Under the pieces are notes generated by a model. The model was not told the DNA's origin, did no database searches, and saw nothing but the letters and a program-made list of their open reading frames with translations. A stretch of 64,000 bases of DNA from Patellaria atrata CBS 101060 (lineage: Eukaryota > Ascomycota > Dothideomycetes > Patellariales > Patellariaceae): contig MU006123.1 of NCBI GenBank assembly GCA_010093705.1, positions 1 to 64,000 on the forward strand, read 5' to 3'. Every line of letters starts with the position of its first letter. Within the stretch, counting starts at the first letter, position 1. Below are positions 1-14,462 of the stretch, piece by piece. The translations under genes and the position numbers were made by a program.

Positions 1-1281
1 TTTTTAAATTTAATAATATAAATATTTATAAATATATTTTTATATATTATTAATTTAACTTTTTTTTATAAATTATATAAATTTAAATTAAATTATAATA
101 AATAATTTAATAATAAAATTTTATATAAATTTTAATTATAATTATAGTTTAAATATATTATTTAAAGTCTTTAATTATTATAATATTTATAATAATAAGA
201 ATTTTAATAAAATATATAAATATATTTTAAAATAATTTAATATTATTTATATATTAATAAAGATAAAATCTAATATTTTAAAAACTTTATAATAATTCTC
301 TTTTATAAATATATTAAAAAATATATTTTTAAAAATTAATAAAAAGTTTTTTTTTATTAATATAAAAGATATATTAATATATTAAATTTTAAATATATTA
401 AAAATATTTATATTTTAATAGTAAAAAGTAAATTATATTAAATAATTAAAGTATATATAATAAATAAAAAGATATATAAAATATTAAAATTTTATTCTTT
501 AAATAATAATTCTTAAAATTTTAATTAAAATAACTTTTATAATTATTAAAAATAATTAATTAATATACTTTTATTATATATATTTATATATATATTTATA
601 TATATATTAAAATACTTTAATTATTTAAGATTAAATATATTATTTATTTAATTATTTTTAAAGATTAAAATTTTCTAATTATATAATATATTTATCTTCT
701 TATATTATATAAAAATATAAATATCATCTTTATAAATAATAAAAAATAAAATTATATACTTTATAATATAAATATTTTAGATAATTATAATTTATTTTTA
801 ATTATTTAATTAAATAAAATTAAGTTTTATATATTTTTTTATATTTATAATAACTTTTATTAACTTAATTATATTTATTTAAAAGCTAATTTTATCGAAA
901 TTATAAATATTATTATTATAAATATTATATTTAATTTTTATTTCTTTAATAAACTTAAATTATATATTAATTATTTTAAAATCTTTTTAAAGTATTTTTT
1001 AATAATTTTTTATTTAATTAAAGATTATTTTTAATTTATTTAAATATATTATAAATTTTTTAAATTAATTTTTATTTATTTACTTTTTATCTTATATATT
1101 TAATAATTTATCTATTATATTTATTATTTTATATAATTAGAATATAAATTCTCGCGAATTAAAATTAAAAATATATTAGATAATTATTTATTATTTAATT
1201 ATAATAAATTTTTAATAATTAATTTAAATAAAAATTTAATTATATTTTTATTAAAATTTTTATAATTATATATTATATATA
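1..1281. other. AT-rich RIP-degraded DNA, no gene seen
   Basis: Extremely A+T-rich sequence with almost no CpA or TpG and no reading frame of note. I recognise no element in it, and it does not match the LTR families found further right. It is probably the wreck of an older repeat, degraded more heavily than the elements beside it. Confidence 0.6.
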
Positions 1282-1895
1282 TATTATAGTTATAGAATAA
1301 AAAGATAATATTATTAGTAAAATAATAATATAAAATATTAGAATGGAATAATTAATATAAAAATTATATAATATAATTAATAGTTAACGGCGCTTAAAAG
1401 ATATTAAGTATAAAGTAAATTTAAGTAAATATAATCGATATTTAATAGTATTTAAGGAGTATTAAGTATAAAATAAACTTAAATAAATATAATCGATATT
1501 TAATAATATTTAAAGAGTATTAAATATAGAATAGATTAAATACTATTAAATTAAATTAAAAGAATTTAAATATTTAAAGATAATTTTTCTTTTATATATT
1601 TAAATTCTTTATAATTATTTTTATTATTAATTTTATCTATAAATTTAAATATTATAGTTTTAAATTTAACTTTATTTATTATATTATTTTTATATAATAT
1701 ATCTTATTTTATTATAAGTATTATTTAAAGTTAAGAAATTAATAAATTATATTAATAACTTAAAATATCTTTATTATATATATCTTATTATTTTATTAAA
1801 TTTATCTTTATAATTAATTATATTAAATAAGAAATTAAATATAGTTTTAAATTTATTTAGTTTTATCTTAATAAATATAGACTTTTATTATAATA
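1282..1895 (+). repeat. 5' LTR of element A
   Basis: A 614-bp repeat matched by 13,849-14,462 in the same orientation. Both carry the shared block TAGTTAACGGCGCTTAAAA in U3 and the R-U5 sequence common to all LTRs of this family in the window. Confidence 0.85.
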
Positions 1896-4370
1896 TTATA
1901 ATTATTATATAATAAGAAAGTGTATAATAAATCTAAATATAATATCGTTAATTATAATTAATATAAAGATAGATAAAAAATATATCTAAATATTATATAA
2001 ATATATTAATAAACTTAAAAATAAAGAAATAATTTAAGAACTTAAAAATTAGTTTAAATAATTTATTATATAATTATTATTACTATAAAAGCGAATTATA
2101 AAAGTTAAAGAATCTACTTTATATAATAATAAATAAGATAAATTAAGAGAATTCTTAATCTAAATTAAAATTTATTAAAAAAAAATAAGATTAATAGATA
2201 ATAATAAATATATACTTAATATATTAATAGACTTTAAAGAAAACGCTTTAGAATAGTTTAAATCTATTATATAAAATTATTTTAAGAATAGTGAAAAATA
2301 TTAAAAAGATAAAATAATTAAAATTTTTAAATTATTTTTAAAATTTAAAGAAACGTTTAAAAATATCTTTAAAAAAGTCGATAAATAATAAATAATTAAA
2401 AGAAAGCTTTAAAAACTTAAATAAAAAGAATTAACTTCGAAATATATAATTATATTTTAATAAATAGTATTAATATTAAATTAACTTAATAAATTACTAA
2501 TAATCGTTTTCTATTAAAGTTTAAAGAAAAAAGTAAAAAACGAGTAAATTTATTATAAAAGACTAATAATTATATAGAATATAATAATCTTAATAATTAA
2601 AATAAATAATAGGTTATATAAATATAAATAAAAAAAGAAAGAATAGAAGAATATTATAATTAAATATAAAAAAAAGATAATAAAAGTTATAAATAAATAA
2701 AATTAAAAAGATTTAATAGACTTTAATTAATTATAATAAATAAAATAAAAGAAGTTAAAGAAATAATAATAATTTATTTAAAAAGAAAAAGAATATTTTA
2801 TAAATAAAGTATATTTATAATATAAAAAAGTGGAATATTTTAAGAAAGACTATTTATAGAAAATATAATTATTCTTATAATATAATTAATATATATAATT
2901 TAGAGTTATATATTTAATATTATTATTACTAGTTTTATCGTTAAAAGAGAAAGAGATTAAAGAAATATTATTACTTTATTAAATAAAAGTAAGTAGACTA
3001 TTAATATTATTTTTAATAGTAGAAAACTAATTAAAAAAGAAGATACTCTAATAATATTTAGATAATTAATAATATTAAATATATAGAAATATATATATAT
3101 ATATAGTATTAGAATATCTAGTATAGAATTAAGATTAAAGAATTAAAGTATAAATATTTAATAAATTAAACTTTATATACTAGATTATAAAATAATAATA
3201 ATAATTTAAATAAAAGTTTTAAGATTAGAAACTAATTAAACTTAAATCTAATATTAATATAATTGTTAAAAAATAATAATTAAACTTTATATTAAAAATA
3301 GAAGATTATTTAGCCTTTTAATAAATATAATATAAAAAGAATAACTATTTATATTATAAATAATAGAAAGTTATAATAAAGTTTAAAGACTAAAACTTTA
3401 TATATATATATTTATCTAAAGGTGAATACTAGATAAAAGGATATAAAACCTACGAAGATAAAATAAAAATACTTAAAAAAAACTAAAGACTTAAACTATT
3501 AATAAATAATTATAGAAAATATAATAGTTTTAATTATATAGATAAACTTAAATATAAACGATATTATTAAACACTAATTTATATAGAATATATAGTAATA
3601 ACGTGAGAAGATTATAAATATAGCACGGATTATTAATATTATAAAGATTTAGAAGAGAAGTTCTATAAAAAAAAAAAATTTTTATAGAAGATAAAAATAC
3701 TTTAAAATAATAAAGAAATACTTAAATATATTATTAAATATAATATATAAGACTTTAGATAATATAATAAGAGATATATAATATAACTATTATATAATAT
3801 AGAGATAGAGAGTAGGAATTAAGAATAACCTTAACTATAATATAATTATTAAGATAAAGTATTAAGAGCTCGAATATAAAGAATATTATAAAAGCCTATA
3901 TTATAATAAACACGATAAACTATACTAGACTAAATATATAGAATCTAGCTACCTAGTATATAGTTATATAAAAAACTATTAAGTTACTTAAGATAGAAAT
4001 AATTAAGAAGTATAACTTCTAAGTTTCTTAAAATCCTATAAAGTAATAATAGAACGTTTTAAGTAGACGTTACTATATATAATAAAAGAATAATAGCGCT
4101 AGTTAATAATAGTATTATCGATTTATTTATCTTATTCTAATAAATAAAAAAAGAAGAGTATATTTTATATAAAATTTAAGAATCTAATCCCGCTACGACT
4201 AGAAAATAATGAAGAAATAGAATATAAACGAGATTTAATTAACTTTAAAACTATATTAATAGAAGTTAATATATAAGGGAAGATAATTATTTAATATATC
4301 TTTATAACTAATCTAGGAGATATAAATATAATTCTAGAAATAGACTAATTATAAATAGTGAACCTAGATA

Positions 4371-4486
4371 TAAAATAGTAATAGTATATAAAATAAAGAA
4401 AAATATAGATTAAAGTATCTAATCTAGAGAAGATTAAAGAAGAATAGTATATATACTTAACTAAGTATTTAGTTAAATATAATATA
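4371..4486 (-). repeat. Left (3') LTR of element D
   Basis: A repeat of about 115 bp, matched by 9,986-10,101. The last one or two bases are uncertain because the two copies differ at the end. Confidence 0.6.
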
Positions 4487-7400
4487 TTTCTTTTAATTTT
4501 AAGGAATCTTAAAGCTAATTATTATATATAGAATAAGATAGTTAACTACCCTCTAAACTATTATTTATTCTAATATTATATACAATTTATTATATACTTA
4601 GCCTTATTAAAACCTTAAAAACTTTATAGAAGAAAAATAAGATAAAAAAGTACTAATATAAATTTAAAACTATATTTTCAAAGTAGAGTATAATAATATA
4701 GATTAGCTATAAGATAAAGATATTTTAGTTAAATTTACTATTCTTCTTTTTAAAAGTATAGAGTATTAAGTATAAGGTATAAATAAATATAAGATATAAA
4801 GTATAAAATATCTCTTAATTATATAATATATAGGTCTAAGTGCTTTTTTATTATATATTAAGAAATAGTTATAATTTTAAGGTTTAAATAGCTAATTTAA
4901 GTAACTTAAATCTATATAAAGATTTTATTACTCTTTAAAAATCGAGTCTCTTTAAAGATTAAGAAATCTCTTTAAAGCTTAAATATATCGTTTATAGATA
5001 TCTTTATTAGTTATCTAATATTAGCTTACTTTAGACTCTTAAAATATATACTTATTAATAAAGAGAGAACTTAATAAAAATTATAATTTATAGAGAAGAC
5101 TTATAACTTTATATTTTTTACACGTGATTTTATAAAGGGAACTTAATAACTTTATATCTTTTAAATTAAATATCTATATCTTATTAAGACTTATAGTTTT
5201 TAAGATATTATTTATAAATTTTAAATAAAAAACTCTCTAAAATTAAGAAGGTTAATCTAAATAATAAAGCGTTATTTAAATAGTATTTTAATTAGACTAT
5301 TAATAGGTTAAATCTTTATAGCAATATATATTATATTAATATTCTTTTCTTATACTTCTTAACGTAGCTAGTAATAGTGCACGTCTATATAATAAAGAGT
5401 TATTTTAAGCTTAAATACTTTAATAATAAATAATCTAATTATTTACTAATTATTATAAAATAAGAGCTATTTATTATCTAAATAAAAGTTTAAAGATTTA
5501 AAGACTTTTTATTATTAAATAAGTTTTATATCTATAATAGATATAGCTATAAGTTTAGCCTTAATAGTTAATTTTATAATATAGTATTAAAGTGTTATCT
5601 TTTAATTAATTAGATCTTTAAAGAGAAAGAAGATATAATCTTATAAACTTTTTCGAGTCACTTAATAATCTATATAAAAGATATTAATTATATTAAAGAA
5701 ATTAAGTTCTTTATAATTCTAAATAAAGGCTATATCTATTATAATTAAGGTATTATAAACGAGTGATTTTAATTTTATATAGTAGAGATAGGCTAGAGTT
5801 TAGTATATAACGTTAATATAAGTTATTATAGGATTAGTTAAGAACTTAGTAAGTTTAGAGTATACTTTTAAGATATTTAATCTTATTACTTTAGCTATAT
5901 AGTTAATTAATCCGACTAATTAAACGTAATATAGATAGTTATTTTCGTTTTTAATTTTATTAAATGGAAGGAGCTCCTTTATCTATAATAACGTTTAAAG
6001 TGATTTTATAAATACTTTTAGAGATAGATATTTATAGTAAATCTTATCGATATAATCTCTTTAATTTAGCTAGATAGAGCTATTATCTCTATTTCTATAT
6101 ATAGTTATATTATAAAAGGTCTTAAGATCTCCTAATAAGTAGATTTTATAGCGTTAAAAAGACTTCCTCTTAAATAAGTTAAGATAAGTAGAGTGGCCTA
6201 GTTTTACTAAAACTACGATATTATCTATATAGAAGAAGATAATAAGTTTATTATCTATCTAAAAGTAAGAAGTATTAAGGACTAGTTTAAAACTAAATTT
6301 ATTTAAGATCTATATAAGATTTTTATACTAAAGAATTAGTGAAATCTTAAGACTATAGAATATATAATATAGTTTCTAAAGATATTACTTATTATTAAAT
6401 TCTTTAAATAGATAATAATAGATAGCTATATTAAGATCTATATTTATAAATATATTAACTATATTATACTACCTAATATCGAGATTAAAGTAGACGGTAA
6501 TAGCTATAAAAAAGCGGAATATCTTAATTACTAGAATAATAGTATAAGTATCTTTAGTAATAGTTTAAAGATCTTCTTATATATAAATTTAAGCTTTATA
6601 CTTAAGAAGATAATCTTTATTATTAAATTTATACTTAAATATCTATAATAGTAGTAAAATCTTATATTTAATAGAGTTAAAATCTTTTTATAAAATTTCT
6701 TTATAAATATCTTTTCTTTTAATAGTTTAAAGTTCTCGAAGAGTGACTATAATAAATCTTTACTTATATAGTTTTATTATTACTTAAATATCTAACTAGT
6801 ATTAAGGTTTAGATAGAAGTTAAGAATAATAGAAGCGATACTTATTATTATTAGTTAAAGATACTATAAAGATAGATTAATAATAGTTAATTACGTAAGA
6901 TTATTTTTAAGATTTAATTCTAGCTCTCTTTAATCCTTTAAAAAGAATATTTAATATACGAAATTAAGTATTAATAATATCTTTATTAATAATAATATTA
7001 GAGCGTTTTCTTTTACTAGATAATTAAGAAGATTAAATAGGTTATTTTAATAAAGTATCTTTTATAATCGTTTAAAAACTAGTTATACTACTTATATTTA
7101 AGATACTAAATAATAGCGGTTAAGACGAATTATCTAATCTAGAAGTAGAATAGTTATTATAATAGATAAAAGTTATTATAAAATCTTACTATTTCTTATA
7201 TTTTAGAGATAAAGTAAAATTAGTAATATCTTTATTCTTAAAAGAGCTTTTAACTTTAAATTCTAGTATTTTAATATTACGAATTATCTTCTTAAATAAT
7301 TAATTTTAAAGTAAATTATTAGGCTAATCTTTATAAAAAGAATTTTCTTTAAAGAATATATTATAAAAGCGAATTACTTTCCCTTAATAATTCTTATTTA

Positions 7401-9985
7401 AGGCTTTAGAGATTTAAATATAGAAAATATTTATTAAATTATATCTAACTAGATAGTTAATATAAATTTAAAATAAAAGCTTATTAAATCTTAATATTAT
7501 ATTCCTTAGAGAAAATACTTTATATCTAAATATATAAAGATATACTAGTAAGGGTTTCTTATTATATACTTTCTTAAATAAAGTATCTTATTATAATAAT
7601 TTATTTAGAGTTCGATTAAGTAAATAACTAGCTATAATATAAATCTTTAAAGTAAAATAGATAGGTAATTTTATAGTAACTATTATTAATTTTAAGCGTT
7701 TAATAAGAGTTTTACTAAATCTTTTTATAGAATTATTTTATTCTAGTATATATAACGCGTAGACTTAAATCTAAATTCCTTCTTTATAGTAATAAGCGAT
7801 TATTAAATCCTTTATTATAAAGCTATACTCTCTCTCTTTATCTATAAGGAGAAAAGTGTATATAATATTAAATTCTCGCTTAAATCTATAGTTTAAAACT
7901 TTAAGTATCTTTAGAAAAATTTCCTTTTCTCGATTAAGAATTAAAAAGATAAAGTTAAACTTAATAATAAGATAATAACTATAAAAGATATATTTATATC
8001 TATTATATTCTATTATATCTAACTTAATAATATTAATAGTAATTAATTTAAATAATTTTATAACACTATATTCTCTTTTAAGTTATTTTAAAATAATATA
8101 ATAAACTTTATTAACTAGATATTATTTATAATAGAATTTTATTAATATTTCTTTAATAATCTTAGCGATACTAATAATTTTAGAACTAAGATAGTTAATT
8201 ACTTCTTTATTAGGATACTTTATAAGAAGATAAGCTTTAGTGATAATAAACTAATATAATTTACGGAAGTTTATAGAGAAACGGTGTTAATTAGAGAAAG
8301 TAAATATTTAGAATAGTCTATAAAATTTTATAAAAGGCGGAGATATTTTAGTTCTATATAAAATAAGCTAATAACCTTTAATTTAAATTAATAAAGTAAT
8401 AATCTCTTTAATTAGGCCTTTTTTATAGAGAGTATTATTTCTAGAGTTAAAATAGATCTTAATAAAGTTAAGCTAATATAGCGAGACTAATAAAATAAAG
8501 AATAGTAGTATTAAGGCGATATATTTAAAAGTAGCCTTTTTAATTCTATTAGAAATTAAGAATAGAATAATTATTTCTTCTTATATTTATATCTATATTT
8601 TTTACCCTTTAGCTAATATTATATTATTATTAGCTACTAATACTTTCTAGTGGAATTTTATAGAGTTATTATAGATATAGATATTTAAAGTAAAGTTAAA
8701 AGTTTAAGAATAAAATAATAGATATTATTAAATAGAGTTTTAATTAAAATTCGACGAATAAATAGTAAAAAATCTATTATATAAGAAAGAATAAAAGCTT
8801 AAATTAACTTTTAATAGATCTAAATTATATACTTTATATTAGATAATTCTAGATTTTTTACTATATTCTCTATTTTTAGTTTATATTTTATTAAAGATTC
8901 CTTTCTTATCTTTAACTTTAAATTTAGTAATTTTCTTAGCTTTTTTAAGATTTTTAATAAATCCTCTTTCTCTAATACTTAAGTTAATATAAGGATATTT
9001 ACTTTAAATATTATTATAACTATCTTTATCTTTAACTAGATAGAGCTTAATTAATTTCTTTTCCCTAAACTTTCTTTTTTTATTATATAGAGAATCCTCT
9101 TTATTAAAAGTTATAAAGATACTTTTATAAATATTAGCTTTCTTTATATATATAGCTCGATAATATTAGAGAAACTTATTAATAAAATAATTAATTATAT
9201 ATTTAAAATTAATTTAAGTAGTAATATTTTAATAATAAGTTTTAATAAAGGTTTCTTAAACTTTAAAGATTCTAATTTCTATAAAAGTAATAAATAATAG
9301 GTTTAAGATACTTAAAAACTCTTATAAAATCTTTTTAAGTATAATATTTAGAGATATCTAGTAAATTTAAGCTTTTTACCTTAATATATATATTTACGAA
9401 GTAATAGCACTAATCTTTAATATTATAATAATATAGATTAAAGAGTTTCTCTTTATTATATTATTATATAATAAGGTCCTTTTAATTTACTTAAATAAAA
9501 GTAAATCGATTATAGAAGTATTTAAGAAGTTTATAAACTAATATAATAATTTTAAAGATAAATAAAAAGGCCTTATCCACTATTTTAATAATATATACTT
9601 TAATAAGACTAAATTTCTTTTATTTATATTTAAATTATTTAAGAGAATATTTATACTAATTAAATATATTTAAGAATAATTCTTTTTTAATAGTAAGTAT
9701 TCTATTCTTAGTATATTTAATAAGTATAATTAGTTTCTATAATAGTTTATAAGTCTTTTTTAGGTTAATAAGATTTTAAAGATTATAAGACTTAATTATA
9801 CTTTTAATTATAAAGATTTAAGGAAGTTAGTTATTTATATTATAAAAAGTAACTTCTTCTAAGATTATCTTAGAATAGGTAAATATAATAGAAATAGAAG
9901 ATAATAGATAAATTAAAGATAATTAATAAATAATTAAATAAGAAATAATTTTAATAAAATATAAATTATATTAGGCTTATAATTA

Positions 9986-10101
9986 TAAGATAGTAATAAT
10001 ATATAAAATAAATAAAAATATAAATTAAAATATTTAATTTAGAGGAAATTAAAGAAAGATAGTATATATACTTAATTAAATACTTAATTAGATATAATAT
10101 T
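9986..10101 (-). repeat. Right (5') LTR of element D
   Basis: Partner of 4,371-4,486, followed by the AGATA duplication and by resumption of element A. Confidence 0.6.
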
Positions 10102-13100
10102 AGATATTAATTAAAAGATAAAAAGTATTTAAATTAATTAAAATACTTTATAAAAGGATAAAGTTAAGTGAATAAGATATATTAAGTAAATAGATATTAA
10201 TATATTTATAGAATATATTTTATACTATAAGATAATAAAGATTTATAGAAATAAATTTAAAAGTATAGAAATAGTATAATTTAGAAAAGTAAACGTTAAG
10301 AAGATTTCCGAAGAATTTAAAATACTCGAAAAGTATAATAAGTTTAAAGATTTATTTAAGAAAGATATAACGACTATACTTCTAGATTATTAGATATAAA
10401 ATTATAAAATAATATTAAAAGAAAGTACGAAGCTATAATCTAGCCTAATTTACCTATTAATAAGAAAATAATATAAAGTATTTAAAGAATATATCTATAT
10501 TAACTTAGAAAAGAAATATATATAATCTAACGAAAGTTTAATAGCTTCACCGATTCTATTTATACTAAAAAAGAATAGTAAGCTAAAATTATATATTAAT
10601 TATAAATAATTAAACGACATTATAGTTAAGAATAGATATTTATTACTCTTAATTTTAGAAATTTAAGATAAATTATAAAGAGTAAAATAATTTACGAAAT
10701 TTAATATCTAAGAAAGTTACTATCGAATTAGAATAAAAGAAAACGAAGAATAGAAAATAACTATAAAAATAAGATTTAAACTATATAAATATATAATAAT
10801 ATTATTTAGTTTAATTAACGTTTTAGTAATATTCTAAATAATAATTAATTATATATTAAGAGAATATTTAGACATATTTATAACTATTTATCTAGATAAT
10901 ATACTAGTATATATAAATAGAATATTTAAAGAGTATAGAAAGTATATAAAGAAAGTATTAATAAAACTATAAGAGAAAAGACTTTTAATATATCTAAATA
11001 AATATAAATTCTATATTAAAGAAATAGAATTCTTAGACTTTATTATTACTATTAAAGATATATAAATAGACTTAAAGAAAATAGCCGTAATTAAAGACTA
11101 GCCCACTTTAAAGAGTATAAAAGATATATAATCGTTTTTAAACTTTATAAACTATTATAAAAAGTTTATCTAGAGGTATTTAAAAGTAATAATACCGCTA
11201 TTAGAATTAATAAAGAAGGAAAATATCTTTAATTAAATAAAGAAGATATAGAAAGTATTTAATAAATTTAAGAAAAAATTTATTATAATACTTATCTTAG
11301 TTATATTTAATCTAGAGAAATTAATAGTACTAAAAACTAATATATCTAATTATATATTAAGTATATATATAAGTTAGCTAAACGAGAAAAGACGATTATA
11401 TTCGATAGCCTTTTATTTATAAAAGTTTACGGCTATAAAGCTAAACTATAATATATACGATAAAGAGCTATTAACGATTATCGATATATTCGAATAATAG
11501 AGATTATATCTTAAAGGACCTAAGTATATTATAAAAGTTTAATTAAATTATTAAAACCTAATAAACTTTCTTATAATAAAGAAGTTAAATTAAAGATAAA
11601 TAAAGTAAATAGAAACACTCGTATCTTTTAATTTTAAAATATTCTATAAACTAGAAGTTAAAAATAAATTAACTAATATTATAAATAGAAGATCCAATTA
11701 TCTAGAAAGAATAAAACCGATATATAATATAATATTAAAGAAAGAAAATAACGCGATCACCTATAACTAATTAAAATTAGCCGTAATACTTATAATCGAA
11801 TCTACGAGAGAGTAATAAATTCGCGACGCCTATTAAAAAGATAGTATAATAGAAGAGTTTCGAAAGGGTAATAATTTTAGAGTAATAAAAATAGCTTAAA
11901 AAATATAGCTATATAATAGACTTATATATATATTAACGATACTATAAAAGACTTTTACTAGAGAAATCTATAAAGTACTAGTATATAGTCACTAAAGTAT
12001 TAATAAAATTTTAGAAAAGATTCTAAGAAATTACTATTTTCTAGAGATAAGAAATATAGTAAAATAAATTATCTTAAAATATAATAATTACGCACGAAAT
12101 AAGAGTATAAAATATATATCTTACGAATAAATATAATATATTAAGCTATTAAAGCGAGTATAGAACTTAATAATAATAAACTTTATTATAGATTTACTAG
12201 AATCTAAAGATCTAGCGATAAAAGTAAAGTATAATATAATATTAATTATTATAGAACGATTAATAAAATTCACTTACTTTATACTAATAAAGATAATAAT
12301 AATAATATTATAAGTAATAATATTAGTGATAAAAATAATACTAATAAATCACTAAATATCGAAAGAGATTATCTTAGATAGAGATAAGCTATTTAAATTA
12401 ACGTTTTAATAAACTTTAATATAAAGTTTAAGGGTAAATTATAAGTTATTAATAAGCTTTTATCTATAAATAAATAGCTAAATTAAGAGAATAAATTAAT
12501 CTCTAAAATAATATTTACGTAATTATATAAATTACTAGTAAAATAATTAGATAGAGCTACTACTAATAATATAATTCGTATATAATAACGCGAAATTCGA
12601 TATTATAAAGATTTCACTCTTTTATATAAACTATAGTTTCGAATTAGGAGTATATCGTGAGTCGAGAGTAGTTTAAAGTATTTTATAAGAAGTAATATTA
12701 AAAGTTAAGTAAATTAAGGAATTATATATATAGCTATCGCGAGATATAACTTTCTAGATAATAAAGGTTATAAAGTATAGTAATTAATATAAGTCGTTAA
12801 AATCGATCTTTAAAAAGGGAAATAAAGTTTACTTATTATAGAAAAATCTTAAGATAAAATAACTTAATAAGAAACTAGATTATAAAAAAATTAAACTCTT
12901 TAGAATTAAATAAGTTAAAGGGAAAATTAATTATAAGTTAGAATTACTTAAAAGAATAAGAATATATCTAGTTTTTTATATATTACTACTAAAACTAATA
13001 TATATTAATACTAAACTTTAAATATAATCTATAGAATTAAAAGAAGAAAATATATATAAAGTAGAATATATTTTAAATCTATAATAAATAAATAGTTAAT

Positions 13101-13848
13101 AGAAGTATTTAGTAAAATAGAAAGACTATAAATATATAAATAATATATAGAAACTATTTAAGTATTTTATAAACTATTATTAAGGTCTTAAATAGTTTTA
13201 TCGCTAAAATTAAGGATTTTTAAATCCTCGAAAGTAGAGAAATCTAATCTAAACTAGTTAGAAAGAGATACCGCGGAAGAAGAAATAAAGATATCCGAAG
13301 AAGCTAGTTATCTTTTAACTTTTCACTTTAAAGTCTTTAATTTATTATAAGATATAATCTTATAAAAAGCTATATTCCACTTTTTATATTTAAATAGCTA
13401 AAGCTATTTCGTTAAACACTTTTTACGAGTAAAAGTAGCGTAAACGCGAGTATAAATCTTATTATAAGCCTAATAAATTTTAGATAGACGAAGGCGAAAT
13501 ATAGCTTTTTATAATTTAAGACGATTCTACTTAACCTTAATTATTATAAGATTACACTTACGACCCGTAAATAAATATTCACTATAATAACTAGTTTTTA
13601 AATTAATATAATAGACGAAATCGCGAGAACGATAATTAGAGTAAAAGGTTAGTATTAAAGAACTAAAGAAAAGGACTCGCGCGGAATAATAATAACGATA
13701 AACTATTAAACTTTTAGCTTTTAGCATTTTTAGGAAAAAAAGGGTCGAAAAAAGCTTATAATATAATAAAAGTAATAGGACTAAACTTTATAATAAAAAA
13801 GTAACGATATAATATTTTCGAGACGAAAGCTATAAGAGAGGGAGATAC

Positions 13849-14462
13849 TATTATAACTATAAAATAGAAAGATAATATTACTAGTAGAACGATAGTATAA
13901 GATACTAGAATAGAATAACTAATATAAAGATTATATAATATAATTAATAGTTAACGGCGCTTAAAAAGTATCGAGTATAGAGTAAATTTAAATAAATATA
14001 ATCGATATTTAATAACGCTCGAGGAGTATCGAGTATAAAGTAGACTTAAGTAAACGTGATTAATATTTAATAATACTTAAAAGGTATTAAGTATAGAATA
14101 GATTAAATACTACTAAATTAAACTAAAAAGATTTAAATATTTAAAAATAGTCTTTCCTTTATATATTTAGACTCTTTATAGTTATTTTTACTATTAATTT
14201 TATCTATAGATTTAAATATTATAATTTCGAATTTAACTTTATTTATTATATTATTTCTATATAATATATCTTATTTTATTATAAATATTACCCGAAGTTA
14301 AGAAGTTAATAAGTTATATCGATAATTTAAAATATCTTTATTATATATATCTTATCACTTTATTAAATCTACCTTTATAGTTAATTATATTAAGTGAGAA
14401 GCTAAACGCGTCTCTAAATTTATCTAACTTCGTCTTAATAAATATAAACTCCCGTTATAATA
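13849..14462 (+). repeat. 3' LTR of element A
   Basis: A 614-bp partner of 1,282-1,895. It is preceded by the purine-rich tract expected for plus-strand priming and keeps more CpG than the 5' LTR. Confidence 0.85.

Larger units (their letters stand above)
4371..10101 (-). mobile_element. Element D: Copia-like LTR retrotransposon inside element A
   Basis: Short direct repeats of about 115 bp (4,371-4,486 and 9,986-10,101) bound the insert. The flanks are AGATA at 4,366-4,370 and 10,102-10,106, and element A resumes on both sides exactly as in its relative F near 33,920. Read on the minus strand, the stretch around 6,200-6,260 carries a Copia-type reverse transcriptase active-site region. The element therefore points left and appears whole in length (about 5.7 kb), but it is heavily RIP-mutated and broken. 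It landed between the protease and reverse transcriptase regions of A. Confidence 0.7.
1282..14462 (+). mobile_element. Element A: Ty3-like LTR retrotransposon, RIP-degraded, interrupted by element D
   Basis: Two 614-bp direct repeats bound the element, and both ends fit the TG..CA rule after RIP (TA..TA). Without element D the length is about 7.45 kb, like the related copies B and F. The order is a gag-like region, a protease-like region, reverse transcriptase (about 10,560-11,060), integrase (about 11,980-12,900) and a chromodomain-like tail near 13,050-13,160, then a purine-rich tract just before the 3' LTR. That order is Ty3/chromovirus. The copy is broken throughout and is a fossil. No target-site duplication was found: the left flank is ATATA and the right flank is TATAG. 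Confidence 0.8.

Noticed and set aside
13527-13727. 66-residue open frame on the minus strand
   Set aside because: It lies in RIP-degraded DNA of element A before its 3' LTR, has no family character and is explained by chance in a stretch that kept some G+C.
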